Shown: positions 7,031 through 14,552, numbered from the stretch's first letter. The stretch: DNA of 15,122 bases from Oscillospiraceae bacterium (GCA_009779455.1 WREG01000025.1:1-15122), one strand, 5' to 3'. Notes: generated by a model from the sequence alone, not told the origin. Numbers and translations: made by a program.

Positions 7031-7727
7031 CATGATAATTCAGGTAAGGGACTTAAATAAGTCATACGGCAGCCGCCAGGTATTGAAAGATGTTTCATTT
7101 GACCTGCCAAAGGGAAAAATCATCGGGCTGCTGGGACCGAACGGCTGCGGCAAGACGACGCTGATGAAAATATTGACGGGGATCATCCACGATTATGACG
7201 GGACGGTTCTTATAGACGGTCATTCCCCGGGAATCCACACAAAGGGGTTAACCGCCTATATGTCAGAGAGGACTTATCTTGCCGATTGGTTTAAAGCGTC
7301 TGACGCCATAAACTTTTTCAGCGATTTTTTCGCCGATTTTGACAAAAACAAGGCGTATGATTTCGCGGGCGCTTTTGACCTTGATTTAAGGCAGAATGTG
7401 CGTACCATGTCAAAGGGTATGCAGGAAAAAATGCAGCTTCTGCTTATAATGTCGCGTTCCGCGAAGCTGTACCTGCTTGACGAGCCGCTGGGCGGCGTCG
7501 ATCCTGCGGCGAGGGCTATGATACTTGATATTATCATGAAAAACTACGCTCAGGATTCAACGCTGATGCTCTCGACGCATATTATCAACGACCTCGAAAA
7601 AAGCTTCGACCACGTTATGATGCTCGGGAACGGGTCGATACTTGTAAACACGGGGATCGAGACTATAAAAAACACGGGAAAATCCGTTGAGGACGTTTTT
7701 AAGGAGATGATAGGATATGCTTGGTAA
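7020..7727 (+). CDS. ABC transporter ATP-binding protein
   Basis: The ATPase of a two-gene ABC transporter. Counting from the ATG at 7020 (235 residues): Walker A GPNGCGKT at 39-46, Walker B YLLDEP at 151-156, H-loop STH at 185-187. The signature, normally LSGGQ, is the weak MSKGMQEK at 130-137, common in ABC-2 subfamilies of the YtrB/YxlF type. The Q-loop glutamine is not evident (TAYMSER). The start is uncertain: TTG 7011, ATG 7020 and ATG 7032 (MIIQVRDL) are all in frame, and the upstream hydrolase ends at 7030, so the two genes overlap or nearly touch. The permease gene overlaps its 3' end by 11 nt. The substrate is unknown; the neighbouring hydrolase hints at a lipid or ester but does not prove it. 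Confidence 0.92.
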   Translation: MENNMIIQVRDLNKSYGSRQVLKDVSFDLPKGKIIGLLGPNGCGKTTLMKILTGIIHDYDGTVLIDGHSPGIHTKGLTAYMSERTYLADWFKASDAINFFSDFFADFDKNKAYDFAGAFDLDLRQNVRTMSKGMQEKMQLLLIMSRSAKLYLLDEPLGGVDPAARAMILDIIMKNYAQDSTLMLSTHIINDLEKSFDHVMMLGNGSILVNTGIETIKNTGKSVEDVFKEMIGYAW

Positions 7728-8541
7728 ACTTATCAAAAATGATATGAGATCCGCGTGGCAGAGCGTTTCGAAAATTTATTTTGCGGCCGGAGCCATCGCC
7801 CTCTTTGTTCTAATTGCAATGCTTACGGGCTTTACGATGGGCAAAATGGTCGCGTCAATCCTGCTTTTCGCCGTAGCCACAATCGCCATCGTCGTCACGA
7901 TATTTACGGCCATTATTGAATTCAACAAGGTCATGTTCGGCGACAGGGGCTATTTGACCAACACCCTGCCCGTTTCAAGCATAAACCTGCTGTTTTCAAA
8001 ATGGATGACCTCTATGATATGGGTTTTATTGAGTTTTTTGTTTCTTGCCGTCAGCATGTTTTTTATATTTTATCTTAATTCGGGCGGAGAAGCGGCGAGC
8101 ATACTCGACATGATGATCAGCACAATGCCCGAAATGGGGCTGCCTTCGCGGAACGTCCTTGTGGTTTATATCGTTTTTTATGTTGTAAAGATTATATTGC
8201 AAACGGCTGTATTTGTGGCGCTGACATTTTTTGCCGTCATACTTTCAAACACGAAATACCTTCAAAAATTCGGAATGCTGGGTTCCATAGCCGTCATACT
8301 CGTCCTTTTTATAGTTATATCGACCGGGGGGACATACCTTACCAAGCTTGTAAACGTGGCGATAATAATAAACTCCGACATGTCTTTAGCGTTAAGCGCG
8401 AATAAAAACGAGATATCCATGATGACCTTTTCGGGCGGGGCTTCCGTGGCGCTTACGAAAATATATTTTATGCTGACAGCCGCATTTTTTGCGTTTATAG
8501 CGTCAGCGGAATTATTAGAAAAGAAAGTCAATGTGCGCTAA
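7717..8541 (+). CDS. ABC-2-type membrane protein, partner of the preceding ATPase
   Basis: A 274-residue polytopic membrane protein. Hydrophobic segments lie at about residues 20-38, 45-68, 97-120, 147-178, 185-203 and 246-264, giving about six helices. The loop after the second segment (FGDRGYLTNTLPVSS) is typical of ABC-2 permeases that pair with YtrB-like ATPases in Firmicutes. The sequence does not reveal substrate or direction; drug, peptide or lipid export and envelope stress roles are known in related pairs. The ATG at 7717 follows AAGGAG at 7701-7706 and overlaps the ATPase gene by 11 nt, which supports coupled translation. Confidence 0.8.
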   Translation: MLGKLIKNDMRSAWQSVSKIYFAAGAIALFVLIAMLTGFTMGKMVASILLFAVATIAIVVTIFTAIIEFNKVMFGDRGYLTNTLPVSSINLLFSKWMTSMIWVLLSFLFLAVSMFFIFYLNSGGEAASILDMMISTMPEMGLPSRNVLVVYIVFYVVKIILQTAVFVALTFFAVILSNTKYLQKFGMLGSIAVILVLFIVISTGGTYLTKLVNVAIIINSDMSLALSANKNEISMMTFSGGASVALTKIYFMLTAAFFAFIASAELLEKKVNVR

Positions 8542-8562
8542 GCCCGTTCGGAGGCGGTTTAT

Positions 8563-9336
8563 ATGTCTGACTGGAACCCAAATATTTATTTATCCTTTGA
8601 AAAAGAGCGGACGCAGCCTTCAATAGACCTTGCAATGAGAATCGGCATGGATTCTCCCAAAAGGATCATTGATATCGGCTGCGGTTCCGGCAGCAGCACG
8701 GCCGTTTTGAAAAGCAGATGGCCGGCAGCGGAAATCGTCGGCTTAGACAATTCAAAGTCAATGCTTGAACGGGCAAAAGAAAAAACCCCGGGTATCGAAT
8801 GGGTTTGCGGCGACGCTTCCGGCGATTTGAGCCATTTGGGGGCATTTGATATAGTATTTTCAAACGCCGCGATTCAATGGATGCCGAACCACCCGCTATT
8901 GCTCAAAAATCTATATTCGATTCTGACGGATGGCGGTATTTTTGCCGTTCAAGTCCCCTATACGGCAGATAGGCCGATTTATAAGGAATTGCAAAAATTA
9001 ATCTCTGTTCCAAAATGGAAAAATCGGTTTGCCGCCGTTTCAACCGTTTCTTCTTTCCATGCCGCCGATTATTATTATGATATTTTATCCGGATTGCCGT
9101 CAAATGTGGAATTGTGGGTTACGGAGTATTTCCATATAATGCCCGACCATAAAAGCGTAATAAAATGGTACAGCGGCACGGGGCTGAGGCCGTATCTGGA
9201 CTGTTTTTCGGACGGCAGCGAAAAAGAAGAATTTCTTAATGAATATGAAAGCAATTTGAAAAAATCGTACCCTCCGCAACCCAACGGGAAGATATTGTTT
9301 CCGTTTAAAAGAATCTTTTTTACCGCGAGAAAATAG
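8563..9336 (+). CDS. tam: Trans-aconitate 2-methyltransferase-like SAM methyltransferase
   Basis: A 257-residue class I SAM-dependent methyltransferase. Motif I is DIGCGSGSST (37-46), the acidic residue ending strand 2 lies in GLDNSKSML (60-68), and motif IV is FDIVFSNAAIQW (95-106), close to the Tam consensus. The late segment IKWYSGTGLRPYLD is also a Tam hallmark. Tam methylates trans-aconitate, a damaging side product of aconitase, using S-adenosylmethionine in the cytoplasm. Other small acids are possible for distant members. The start has GGAGG at 8550-8554, 8 nt before the ATG. It is in the same direction as the ABC genes after a 21-nt gap and 16 nt before mnmE, so it is probably co-transcribed without an obvious functional link. 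Confidence 0.8.
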   Translation: MSDWNPNIYLSFEKERTQPSIDLAMRIGMDSPKRIIDIGCGSGSSTAVLKSRWPAAEIVGLDNSKSMLERAKEKTPGIEWVCGDASGDLSHLGAFDIVFSNAAIQWMPNHPLLLKNLYSILTDGGIFAVQVPYTADRPIYKELQKLISVPKWKNRFAAVSTVSSFHAADYYYDILSGLPSNVELWVTEYFHIMPDHKSVIKWYSGTGLRPYLDCFSDGSEKEEFLNEYESNLKKSYPPQPNGKILFPFKRIFFTARK

Positions 9337-9352
9337 AGGAGAAATCAAAATT

Positions 9353-10711
9353 ATGACAATCGCCGCGATTTCAACTCCGCTGGCGTCCGGCGGAATAGGG
9401 ATCGTCCGTATTTCGGGCGATGACGCTATTGTTATTGCGGATAAAGTTTTTAAGCCCGTCAGCGGGAAGCCGCTTTCGGGCTTTTCGGGCTATGCCGCTT
9501 CTTACGGGCGTTTTCATGAAAGCGGCAAAGAATTCGACAGCGGTGTGGCTCTTGTTTTCCGCGCGCCGAAAAGCTATACGGGCGAAAACGTTGTGGAGCT
9601 TTCGTGCCACGGCGGCGTGTTCGTCACGGGCAAATTGCTCCGCGCCGTGCTGGCGGCGGGGGCGGAACCCGCCGGGCCGGGAGAATTTACAAAGCGGGCT
9701 TTTTTAAACGGGAAAATGGACCTGACGGAAGCGGAAAGCGTTATGAGCCTTATATCCGCCAACGGCGAGCTGGCCCTGTCGGCGGCGCTTACGACCCTTG
9801 ACGGGATTTTAAGCCGTGGAATAAAAGCGGTGGCGGATTCCCTTATATCCGTATCCGCCTCCCTTTCCGTATGGGCGGATTTCCCCGAAGACGATATCGC
9901 CGATATTGACGGCGCGGAATTGCTAAACAGATTAAACGCGGCGAAAAACACCCTTTCGCTTCTGCTATCCAAGTTTGACGCGGGGAAAGCGGTGTCGGAA
10001 GGCGTCGAAACGGTGATATGCGGAAGCCCCAACGTGGGCAAATCCACCCTTATGAACCTTCTGACCGGGAGGGAAAGTTCCATTGTAACCCCTGCGGCGG
10101 GTACGACGAGGGATGTTATAGAAGAGACCGTCCGGTTGGGGGGTGCCGTCCTGCGGCTTGCGGATACGGCGGGTTTGCGTGACGGCACGGGTGAGATAGA
10201 GACTATAGGCATAGAGAAGGCTAAAACCAGGATAGACAGGGCGGGGCTGATACTGGCCGTTTTCGACAGCTCCGAACCTCTTTCGGGGGAAGACCGCGCC
10301 CTTTTGGAACATATGCAGGGCAAAAGAGCCGTGGCGGTGTTAAATAAAACGGATTTGGCCGCCCCGGCTTTTGAAGAAGAAATATCGCCTTATGTTCGCG
10401 GCTGTATAAGGATATCCGCGAAAACAGGCGAAGGGCTTGACTGTTTAAGGGATATAATAAGCGAAATTTTGGGAACGGACCGGCTTGACACCTCACAGCC
10501 GCTTATCACAACCGAGCGGCAGAGGAAATACTGCCTGAAAGCTTTTGAATGCATAGAAGAAGCCGTTTCCGCGCTGGAAAGCGGCATGACTTGGGATGCC
10601 GTGAACGTCAGCGTTGACTGCTCCATTGAAAATCTGCTGATTTTAACGGGCGAGAAAGCGGCTGAAGTCGTGGTTGACAAGGTTTTTGAAAAATTCTGCA
10701 TCGGCAAGTGA
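9353..10711 (+). CDS. mnmE: tRNA modification GTPase MnmE
   Basis: MnmE works with MnmG to add an aminomethyl or carboxymethylaminomethyl group to U34 of certain tRNAs, using a formyl-THF derivative, GTP and potassium. The N-terminal domain shows AISTPLASGGIGIVRISG (5-22) and GEFTKRAFLNGKMDLTEAE (110-128). The G domain, inserted in a helical domain, has G1 GSPNVGKS (224-231), the K-loop region TPAAGTTRDV (246-255), G3 DTAG (271-274) and G4 NKTD (331-334). The C-terminus ends in CIGK (449-452), holding the conserved cysteine. At 452 residues it is full length. AGAGGAG precedes the start. In many Firmicutes mnmE lies beside mnmG near the origin (yidC-jag-mnmE-mnmG); here mnmG is absent and the neighbours are unrelated. 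Confidence 0.97.
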   Translation: MTIAAISTPLASGGIGIVRISGDDAIVIADKVFKPVSGKPLSGFSGYAASYGRFHESGKEFDSGVALVFRAPKSYTGENVVELSCHGGVFVTGKLLRAVLAAGAEPAGPGEFTKRAFLNGKMDLTEAESVMSLISANGELALSAALTTLDGILSRGIKAVADSLISVSASLSVWADFPEDDIADIDGAELLNRLNAAKNTLSLLLSKFDAGKAVSEGVETVICGSPNVGKSTLMNLLTGRESSIVTPAAGTTRDVIEETVRLGGAVLRLADTAGLRDGTGEIETIGIEKAKTRIDRAGLILAVFDSSEPLSGEDRALLEHMQGKRAVAVLNKTDLAAPAFEEEISPYVRGCIRISAKTGEGLDCLRDIISEILGTDRLDTSQPLITTERQRKYCLKAFECIEEAVSALESGMTWDAVNVSVDCSIENLLILTGEKAAEVVVDKVFEKFCIGK

Positions 10712-10724
10712 AAAGAGATAAATT

Positions 10725-11558
10725 ATGAGCCGCAGATTGTTTTGTGAAATAAGTCCGTTTGCGTATGCTGTTTCCGTAAAGAAATTGCGGATGACAAGGT
10801 ATGTGAAAAACGTGTTTGACAAAGAAAAATATGCCGGGGAAAAAGCGGGAAAGCTTCCGCATCTTGTTTTTAAATTCAATTCGCGGATGAGACGCACTCT
10901 CTGGGACATTGATGCGGCGCAGCAAGAAAATAAAGTTGTAAACCTTTCGATCGCCGCGCCGGAAACAAACGGTACTCTGATTAAACCCGGAGAAGTTTTT
11001 TCATTTTGGCGGCTGATCGGAAACTGTTCGAAGCATAAAGGTTACAGAGAAGGCCCGCATATAGCTCTGGGTAGTTTTACAAAGGCGGCGGGCGGCGGGA
11101 TCTGTCAGCTTGCCAGTCTGATACACTGGCTTGTTTTACATAGTCCGCTTGATGTGATCGAACATTATCACCATGACAATTTGGATTTGTATCCGGACGG
11201 CGACAGACCGATGCCCATAGGCTGCGGAGCGACAATAGTCTATAATTACAAGGATTACAGATTTAAAAATAACACGGAGTCAACATTTCAAATTATTTCT
11301 TATGCGGACGAAACGCATCTTTGCGGGGAGCTGAGAACGTCGAATCCGCAAAGATACGATTACCGCGTCAGCGAAGAAGACGTACATTTTGTAAATATAA
11401 ACGGATCATATTATAAAAAAAATAAAATCGCAAGACGAATGATCGATAAAAAAACGGGAAACGAACTTGAAAACAAAATAATCGCGGAAACCAACGCAAA
11501 AGTAATGTATGATGAGAGATTTATCGACAAAAATCTCATCAGACAACAAATACAATGA
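10725..11558 (+). CDS. VanW family protein
   Basis: A 277-residue protein with the VanW core: GTLIKPGEVFSFWRLIG (83-99), GGGICQLAS (123-131), then HYHHDNLDLYPDGDRPMP and GCGATIVYNYKDYRFKN. VanW was named from vancomycin-resistance clusters; its biochemical role is not settled, and most homologues lie outside such clusters, as here. No vanHAX-like genes are near, so this is not evidence of glycopeptide resistance. No clear signal peptide or membrane anchor is visible, unlike longer VanW proteins with peptidoglycan-binding domains. AAAAGAG lies 7 nt before the ATG, and the gene starts 13 nt after mnmE. Codon use drifts to higher AT in the last third. Confidence 0.85.
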   Translation: MSRRLFCEISPFAYAVSVKKLRMTRYVKNVFDKEKYAGEKAGKLPHLVFKFNSRMRRTLWDIDAAQQENKVVNLSIAAPETNGTLIKPGEVFSFWRLIGNCSKHKGYREGPHIALGSFTKAAGGGICQLASLIHWLVLHSPLDVIEHYHHDNLDLYPDGDRPMPIGCGATIVYNYKDYRFKNNTESTFQIISYADETHLCGELRTSNPQRYDYRVSEEDVHFVNINGSYYKKNKIARRMIDKKTGNELENKIIAETNAKVMYDERFIDKNLIRQQIQ

Positions 11559-11572
11559 AGAGGTAAAATAAA

Positions 11573-12073
11573 ATGCCGAAAAGAACAGGCTACATATCAT
11601 GGGACGAATATTTTATGGGCGTTGCCCTGCTCGCCGCGAAACGCAGCAAAGACCCCGGCACGCAGGTCGGGGCCTGCATAGTTAATAACGCGAACAAGAT
11701 AATGTCCGTGGGCTACAACGGCTTCCCGCTGGGCTGTAGCGACGACGATTTCCCATGGGACAGGAAGGCGGAAAGCGAATACGACGCCAAATACCTTTAT
11801 GTGTGCCACGCGGAGCTGAACGCGATCCTCAACAACCGGGGCGGAGACCTTGAGGGGGCTAAAATTTATGTGGCCTTATTCCCCTGCAACGAATGCGCCA
11901 AGGCCATAATACAGAGCGGCATAAAAGAAATAATCTACATTTCAGATAAATACGCCGATACCACGGCGATAAAAGCCTCGAAGCGGATGCTTGACGCGGC
12001 CGGGGTAAAATATAAAAAGATAGACTTAAAGCTTGAAAAGCTGTCGCTTTCTTATATGGAAGAGGACGTATAA
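11573..12073 (+). CDS. comEB: dCMP deaminase (ComEB family)
   Basis: A 166-residue zinc deaminase that turns dCMP into dUMP for dTTP synthesis; the name ComEB comes from the competence locus of Bacillus. The active site is visible as HAE (79-81) and PCNEC (104-108): His79, Cys105 and Cys108 would bind zinc, and Glu81 is the proton shuttle. The N-terminal RTGYISWDEYFMGVALLAAKRSKDPGTQVG and VGYNGFPLG are typical of the family. GAAGAGG lies 9 nt before the ATG. The gene follows the VanW gene after 14 nt and is the last gene of the housekeeping run; no com genes are next to it. Confidence 0.93.
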   Translation: MPKRTGYISWDEYFMGVALLAAKRSKDPGTQVGACIVNNANKIMSVGYNGFPLGCSDDDFPWDRKAESEYDAKYLYVCHAELNAILNNRGGDLEGAKIYVALFPCNECAKAIIQSGIKEIIYISDKYADTTAIKASKRMLDAAGVKYKKIDLKLEKLSLSYMEEDV

Positions 12074-12256
12074 TCGCGGGCCTATTCTATAACCTTTTTT
12101 TCAGCTTTCAATTTCATATTTTTAAGATTATTGTGCCGCTTGTAAATGTTGAGAATCAAGTTTTTGACCAGACTAAAAGAGACGAAAACCTGTCTAATGG
12201 CAGCTTATTGTTCCAGAAGATTTAAAAGAAATAACAATGAAGGGTACCCGAAAATA

Positions 12257-13435
12257 ATGAATATATATGAGCTTAGGTTGTATGACGTTACATTGCTGAC
12301 CTTTTCACTTGCAGAAGAAGGCATCGGCGGCCTGACCGCAAAGACCCTGGCTGTGAACGAGGAACAAAAACACCTTCTGCCCCTTGACCTGCCCCTTTCG
12401 GATACGAATATCATCGAGTGGCTGCGGCGGAGGGTCATCCCCAAAAACCGCACCTTTGTGGAAGAAATTTTAAAGACACTGCGCCTTTCGGTCAACAATA
12501 CAAAGGGCATTATTGATGTGTGCAAGGGGCTTTCCCTCAACGACAGCTATTGGATTGTGCCGGAGGGGCTTAATGGAACTTTTGGACAGTATAACCTATA
12601 TCACAACCACTTTTCCGAGGTTCTGTCCCTTGTTGCCTATACCGGCATAGGCCAGACCCACGAAGCGTTTACGACATCCCCGGAGCTTACTACAAATGGT
12701 ATGCTCCCGAAAGCGTGGCGGCTGATTGAAGGTGACGGCATTTATCTCTATAAAGGCGGCACAGGCGGCGCGGCGAATACGGGCAACGAACCTTTCAGCG
12801 AATATTACGCTTGCCAGATTGCCCGCGCAATGGGGTTAAATGTGGTCGCTTACGATTTAGAAAGCTGGAAAGGGATTTTAGCTTCCAAATGTGAGCTTTT
12901 CACCGACATTGACACTGCCTATGTCCCAATCGGCCGCATTGTCCGCACGGGTGGCTTGAAAGCCTGTATGGAATATTATGATCAGCTGGGCGGCGGGTTC
13001 GCTGAAAGCATCCGCAGCATGCTGGTATTTGACGCGGTGATTTATAACGAGGATAGGCATTTCGGCAATTTCGGCGTCTTACGGGATAACCGTTCGGGCA
13101 AGGTGATTGCTCCTGCGCCGCTGTTTGATCACGGGATTTCATTGTTCAATTTCGCAATGAAAGATGATATTGCAAATTTAAATGAATACGCAAAGACCCG
13201 CTTCCCTCCGTATCACGACCTGACATTTGAAAGCGTGTGCGCGGAAGTGACGGGAAAGACGCAAATGGAGCAGCTGCGCCGTCTTATAGGATTTACCTTT
13301 AAGCGGCATCCGTCAATCAACCTGCCGGAGGAGCGGTTAGCGGCTATTGAAAAGCACACTCAGAAACGGGTACGGCAGCTTATGGAGCTTCCGAGGGAAC
13401 GAGTTAGGAGAGAGAAGTCCGCGCAAAGCCGATGA
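12257..13435 (+). CDS. HipA-like Ser/Thr kinase-fold protein without HipB partner
   Basis: From the ATG at 12257 this is a 392-residue protein. The C-terminal half has the HipA kinase pattern: a lysine in GIYLYKGG (161-168), NEPFSEYYACQIA (177-189) as the NE-helix, the catalytic loop IYNEDRHFGNFGVL (262-275) with Asp266 and Asn271, and the metal-binding APLFDHGIS (287-295). The N-terminal half (LRLYDVTLLTFSLAEEG, then PLDLPLSDTNIIEWLRRRVIPKNR) is a domain shared by similar clostridial proteins, of unknown role. HipA toxins phosphorylate glutamyl-tRNA synthetase, but the target here is unknown. No HipB-like helix-turn-helix gene is adjacent. An in-frame extension back to 12146 adds 37 residues without a good ribosome binding site; AGGG at 12241 lies 12 nt before ATG 12257. 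The 183 nt before this start show no gene and no convincing promoter. The gene marks a change to accessory content. Confidence 0.72.
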   Translation: MNIYELRLYDVTLLTFSLAEEGIGGLTAKTLAVNEEQKHLLPLDLPLSDTNIIEWLRRRVIPKNRTFVEEILKTLRLSVNNTKGIIDVCKGLSLNDSYWIVPEGLNGTFGQYNLYHNHFSEVLSLVAYTGIGQTHEAFTTSPELTTNGMLPKAWRLIEGDGIYLYKGGTGGAANTGNEPFSEYYACQIARAMGLNVVAYDLESWKGILASKCELFTDIDTAYVPIGRIVRTGGLKACMEYYDQLGGGFAESIRSMLVFDAVIYNEDRHFGNFGVLRDNRSGKVIAPAPLFDHGISLFNFAMKDDIANLNEYAKTRFPPYHDLTFESVCAEVTGKTQMEQLRRLIGFTFKRHPSINLPEERLAAIEKHTQKRVRQLMELPRERVRREKSAQSR

Positions 13436-13503
13436 CCGCGACGAACGGTAAAACATGAATATGGGCTTCTGTTTCGTTAATTGAGGGCTTGCCGTCCTCG
13501 ACT

Positions 13504-13532
13504 TTGACATTCAAATTGCAATATGCTATAAT
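13504..13532 (+). promoter_or_regulatory. Strong sigma-A-type promoter for the response regulator
   Basis: TTGACA at 13504-13509 and TATAAT at 13527-13532 are perfect consensus boxes with a 17-nt spacer, and TGC directly before the -10 makes it an extended type as well. Transcription should begin near 13539, leaving a leader of about 50 nt before the ATG at 13590. It lies in the 154-nt gap between the HipA-like gene and the regulator. Confidence 0.85.
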
Positions 13533-13589
13533 ATTTACTGTGCTTCCCCATATTTTTTACAAAAATTATGAAAGAGACATTAAGCGGCA

Positions 13590-14294
13590 ATGGGTTATTT
13601 ATCAGAAAATATATTGGCTGTTGATACGGATATGGATGTCCATGAACGGCTGACGGCAACATGGGCAAAATATGGCGTCGGGGCTATCCGGGTAAGCACA
13701 ATGCAAAAAGCTGTTGAACGGCTGGCCCGCGACGACGGGTTTTTTTTGATTGTAATCAATGAAGATACAGTTCCAAACTATATGTCGTCGCTGAGCTTAA
13801 TGCGGGATGTTACAAGCTCGCCTGTTTTTGTTTTGACTTCCGGCTACACGATTGAAAAAAGAGTCAGGGCTTATAAACTCGGGGCTGACGCGTATGAACC
13901 CTTTAATAAGAGCGCCGATGAGTACATTGTGTCTGTGTTGGAGTTATTGAACCTTAAAAAAAGATGGAGCGAGCGGTCAATCAACCCGCTGCCTGTATTG
14001 GTAAGCAACGGCATAATGCTTTCGCCGGGGCGCCGTATGGTGTTTGTTGAGGACACGGAAATATCGCTGACAAAAAAAGAATTTGATATATTGCATTATC
14101 TTATGGAGAAAAACGGGGCCGTTGCCGGGCATACGCAAATATTGAAAAAAATATGGGGAGATCATTACGGCGGGGACGACGCCGACGTGTTGTGGCAGAC
14201 AGTGGACCGACTTCGCAGAAAATTATCAAAAGCATCGCCCGAACGCACATATATAAAGGCCGAATACGGGATAGGGTACAGATTTTTGATATAG
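13590..14294 (+). CDS. OmpR-type response regulator with degenerate receiver domain
   Basis: A 234-residue protein: receiver domain about 5-122 and winged-helix DNA-binding domain about 135-234. The second is clear from LTKKEFDILHYLMEKNG, the recognition helix around ADVLWQTVDRLRRKLS and the end GYGIGYRFL. In the receiver, the acidic pair is DTD (12-14) and the switch threonine is in VLTSG (Thr83). The phospho-acceptor position falls in IVINEDTVP (54-62), where the aspartate is replaced by Asn57 or Glu58 depending on alignment, and the conserved KPF lysine is missing (YEPF, 102-105). It may therefore work without phosphorylation. No histidine kinase gene is nearby. The ribosome binding site is weak (GAAAGAG, about 13 nt from the ATG). 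A perfect promoter precedes it. Confidence 0.88.
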   Translation: MGYLSENILAVDTDMDVHERLTATWAKYGVGAIRVSTMQKAVERLARDDGFFLIVINEDTVPNYMSSLSLMRDVTSSPVFVLTSGYTIEKRVRAYKLGADAYEPFNKSADEYIVSVLELLNLKKRWSERSINPLPVLVSNGIMLSPGRRMVFVEDTEISLTKKEFDILHYLMEKNGAVAGHTQILKKIWGDHYGGDDADVLWQTVDRLRRKLSKASPERTYIKAEYGIGYRFLI

Positions 14295-14353
14295 GCGGGC
14301 ATTCTGAAAAAAAACGGTGCATTTTTAACAATTTGCCGCCGCAATTTTCCTGC

Positions 14354-14434
14354 GTTTACGCTGCGATTTCCGGCGAGGCGAAGTACCGGCCGGTTCGCAA
14401 CCCTTCATGCCGGAAATATTTCTTCACCGTAAAC
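14354..14434 (+). other. Nested stem-loop region, possible structured RNA
   Basis: Complementary segments nest inside each other: GTTTACG (14354-14360) with CGTAAAC (14428-14434), TTTCCGGC (14367-14374) with GCCGGAAA (14409-14416), and GCGAA (14378-14382) with TTCGC (14394-14398), the last closing over CCGG repeats. No coding function is visible. I do not recognise a known riboswitch or RNA class. It may be a structured RNA, the leader or tail of an mRNA, or remnant mobile DNA. Confidence 0.4.
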
Positions 14435-14461
14435 CCTTCCATGCTTCGGCGTGGCTTAATC

Positions 14462-14490
14462 TTGACAACTTGCAAGTATTGGGGTAAAAT
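14462..14490 (+). promoter_or_regulatory. Consensus-like promoter directly before a hairpin
   Basis: TTGACA at 14462-14467 and TAAAAT at 14485-14490 are separated by 17 nt. The expected start point, near 14497, falls inside the left arm of the hairpin at 14493-14526, so any transcript would be only about 40 nt long unless it reads through. Confidence 0.5.
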
Positions 14491-14492
14491 AA

Positions 14493-14535
14493 AAACCAAG
14501 AGAAATCTTTGCTTTTCTCTTGGTTTGGCTTTTTT
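14493..14535 (+). terminator. Perfect 13-bp hairpin with T-run
   Basis: AAACCAAGAGAAA (14493-14505) and TTTCTCTTGGTTT (14514-14526) are exact inverse complements around an 8-nt loop, followed by GGC and six T (14530-14535). This fits an intrinsic terminator for the response regulator transcript. The upstream arm also follows a promoter-like sequence directly. Confidence 0.7.
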
Positions 14536-14552
14536 ATGCCCTTAGTGGAAAC

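Noticed and set aside
9574..10323. A 249-codon open frame on the minus strand opposite mnmE
   Set aside because: It lies wholly within the strongly conserved mnmE gene on the other strand, has low-complexity Ser/Pro/Arg-rich composition and no family resemblance.
10725..11558. Vancomycin-resistance cluster suggested by VanW
   Set aside because: No VanH, VanA/B-type ligase, VanX or VanS is present, and the degenerate regulator at 13590 is not linked; VanW-domain proteins are common in Clostridia without resistance.
12164..12198. Promoter for the HipA-like gene (TTGACC ... TCTAAT)
   Set aside because: The spacer of 23 nt is too long, and no better -10 is found at 16-18 nt.
12146..12256. N-terminal extension of the HipA-like protein by 37 residues
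   Set aside because: The added residues are basic and look like translated intergenic DNA, with no Shine-Dalgarno signal; similar proteins appear to begin near MNIYELRL. The upstream start cannot be fully excluded.
13568..13624. An 18-codon upstream frame overlapping the response regulator start
   Set aside because: It has no ribosome binding site and nothing supports translation.
14153..14545. A 130-codon plus-strand frame overlapping the end of the response regulator and the gene-free region
   Set aside because: It has no ribosome binding site, overlaps a real gene in another frame, crosses a terminator hairpin and has no recognisable domain.
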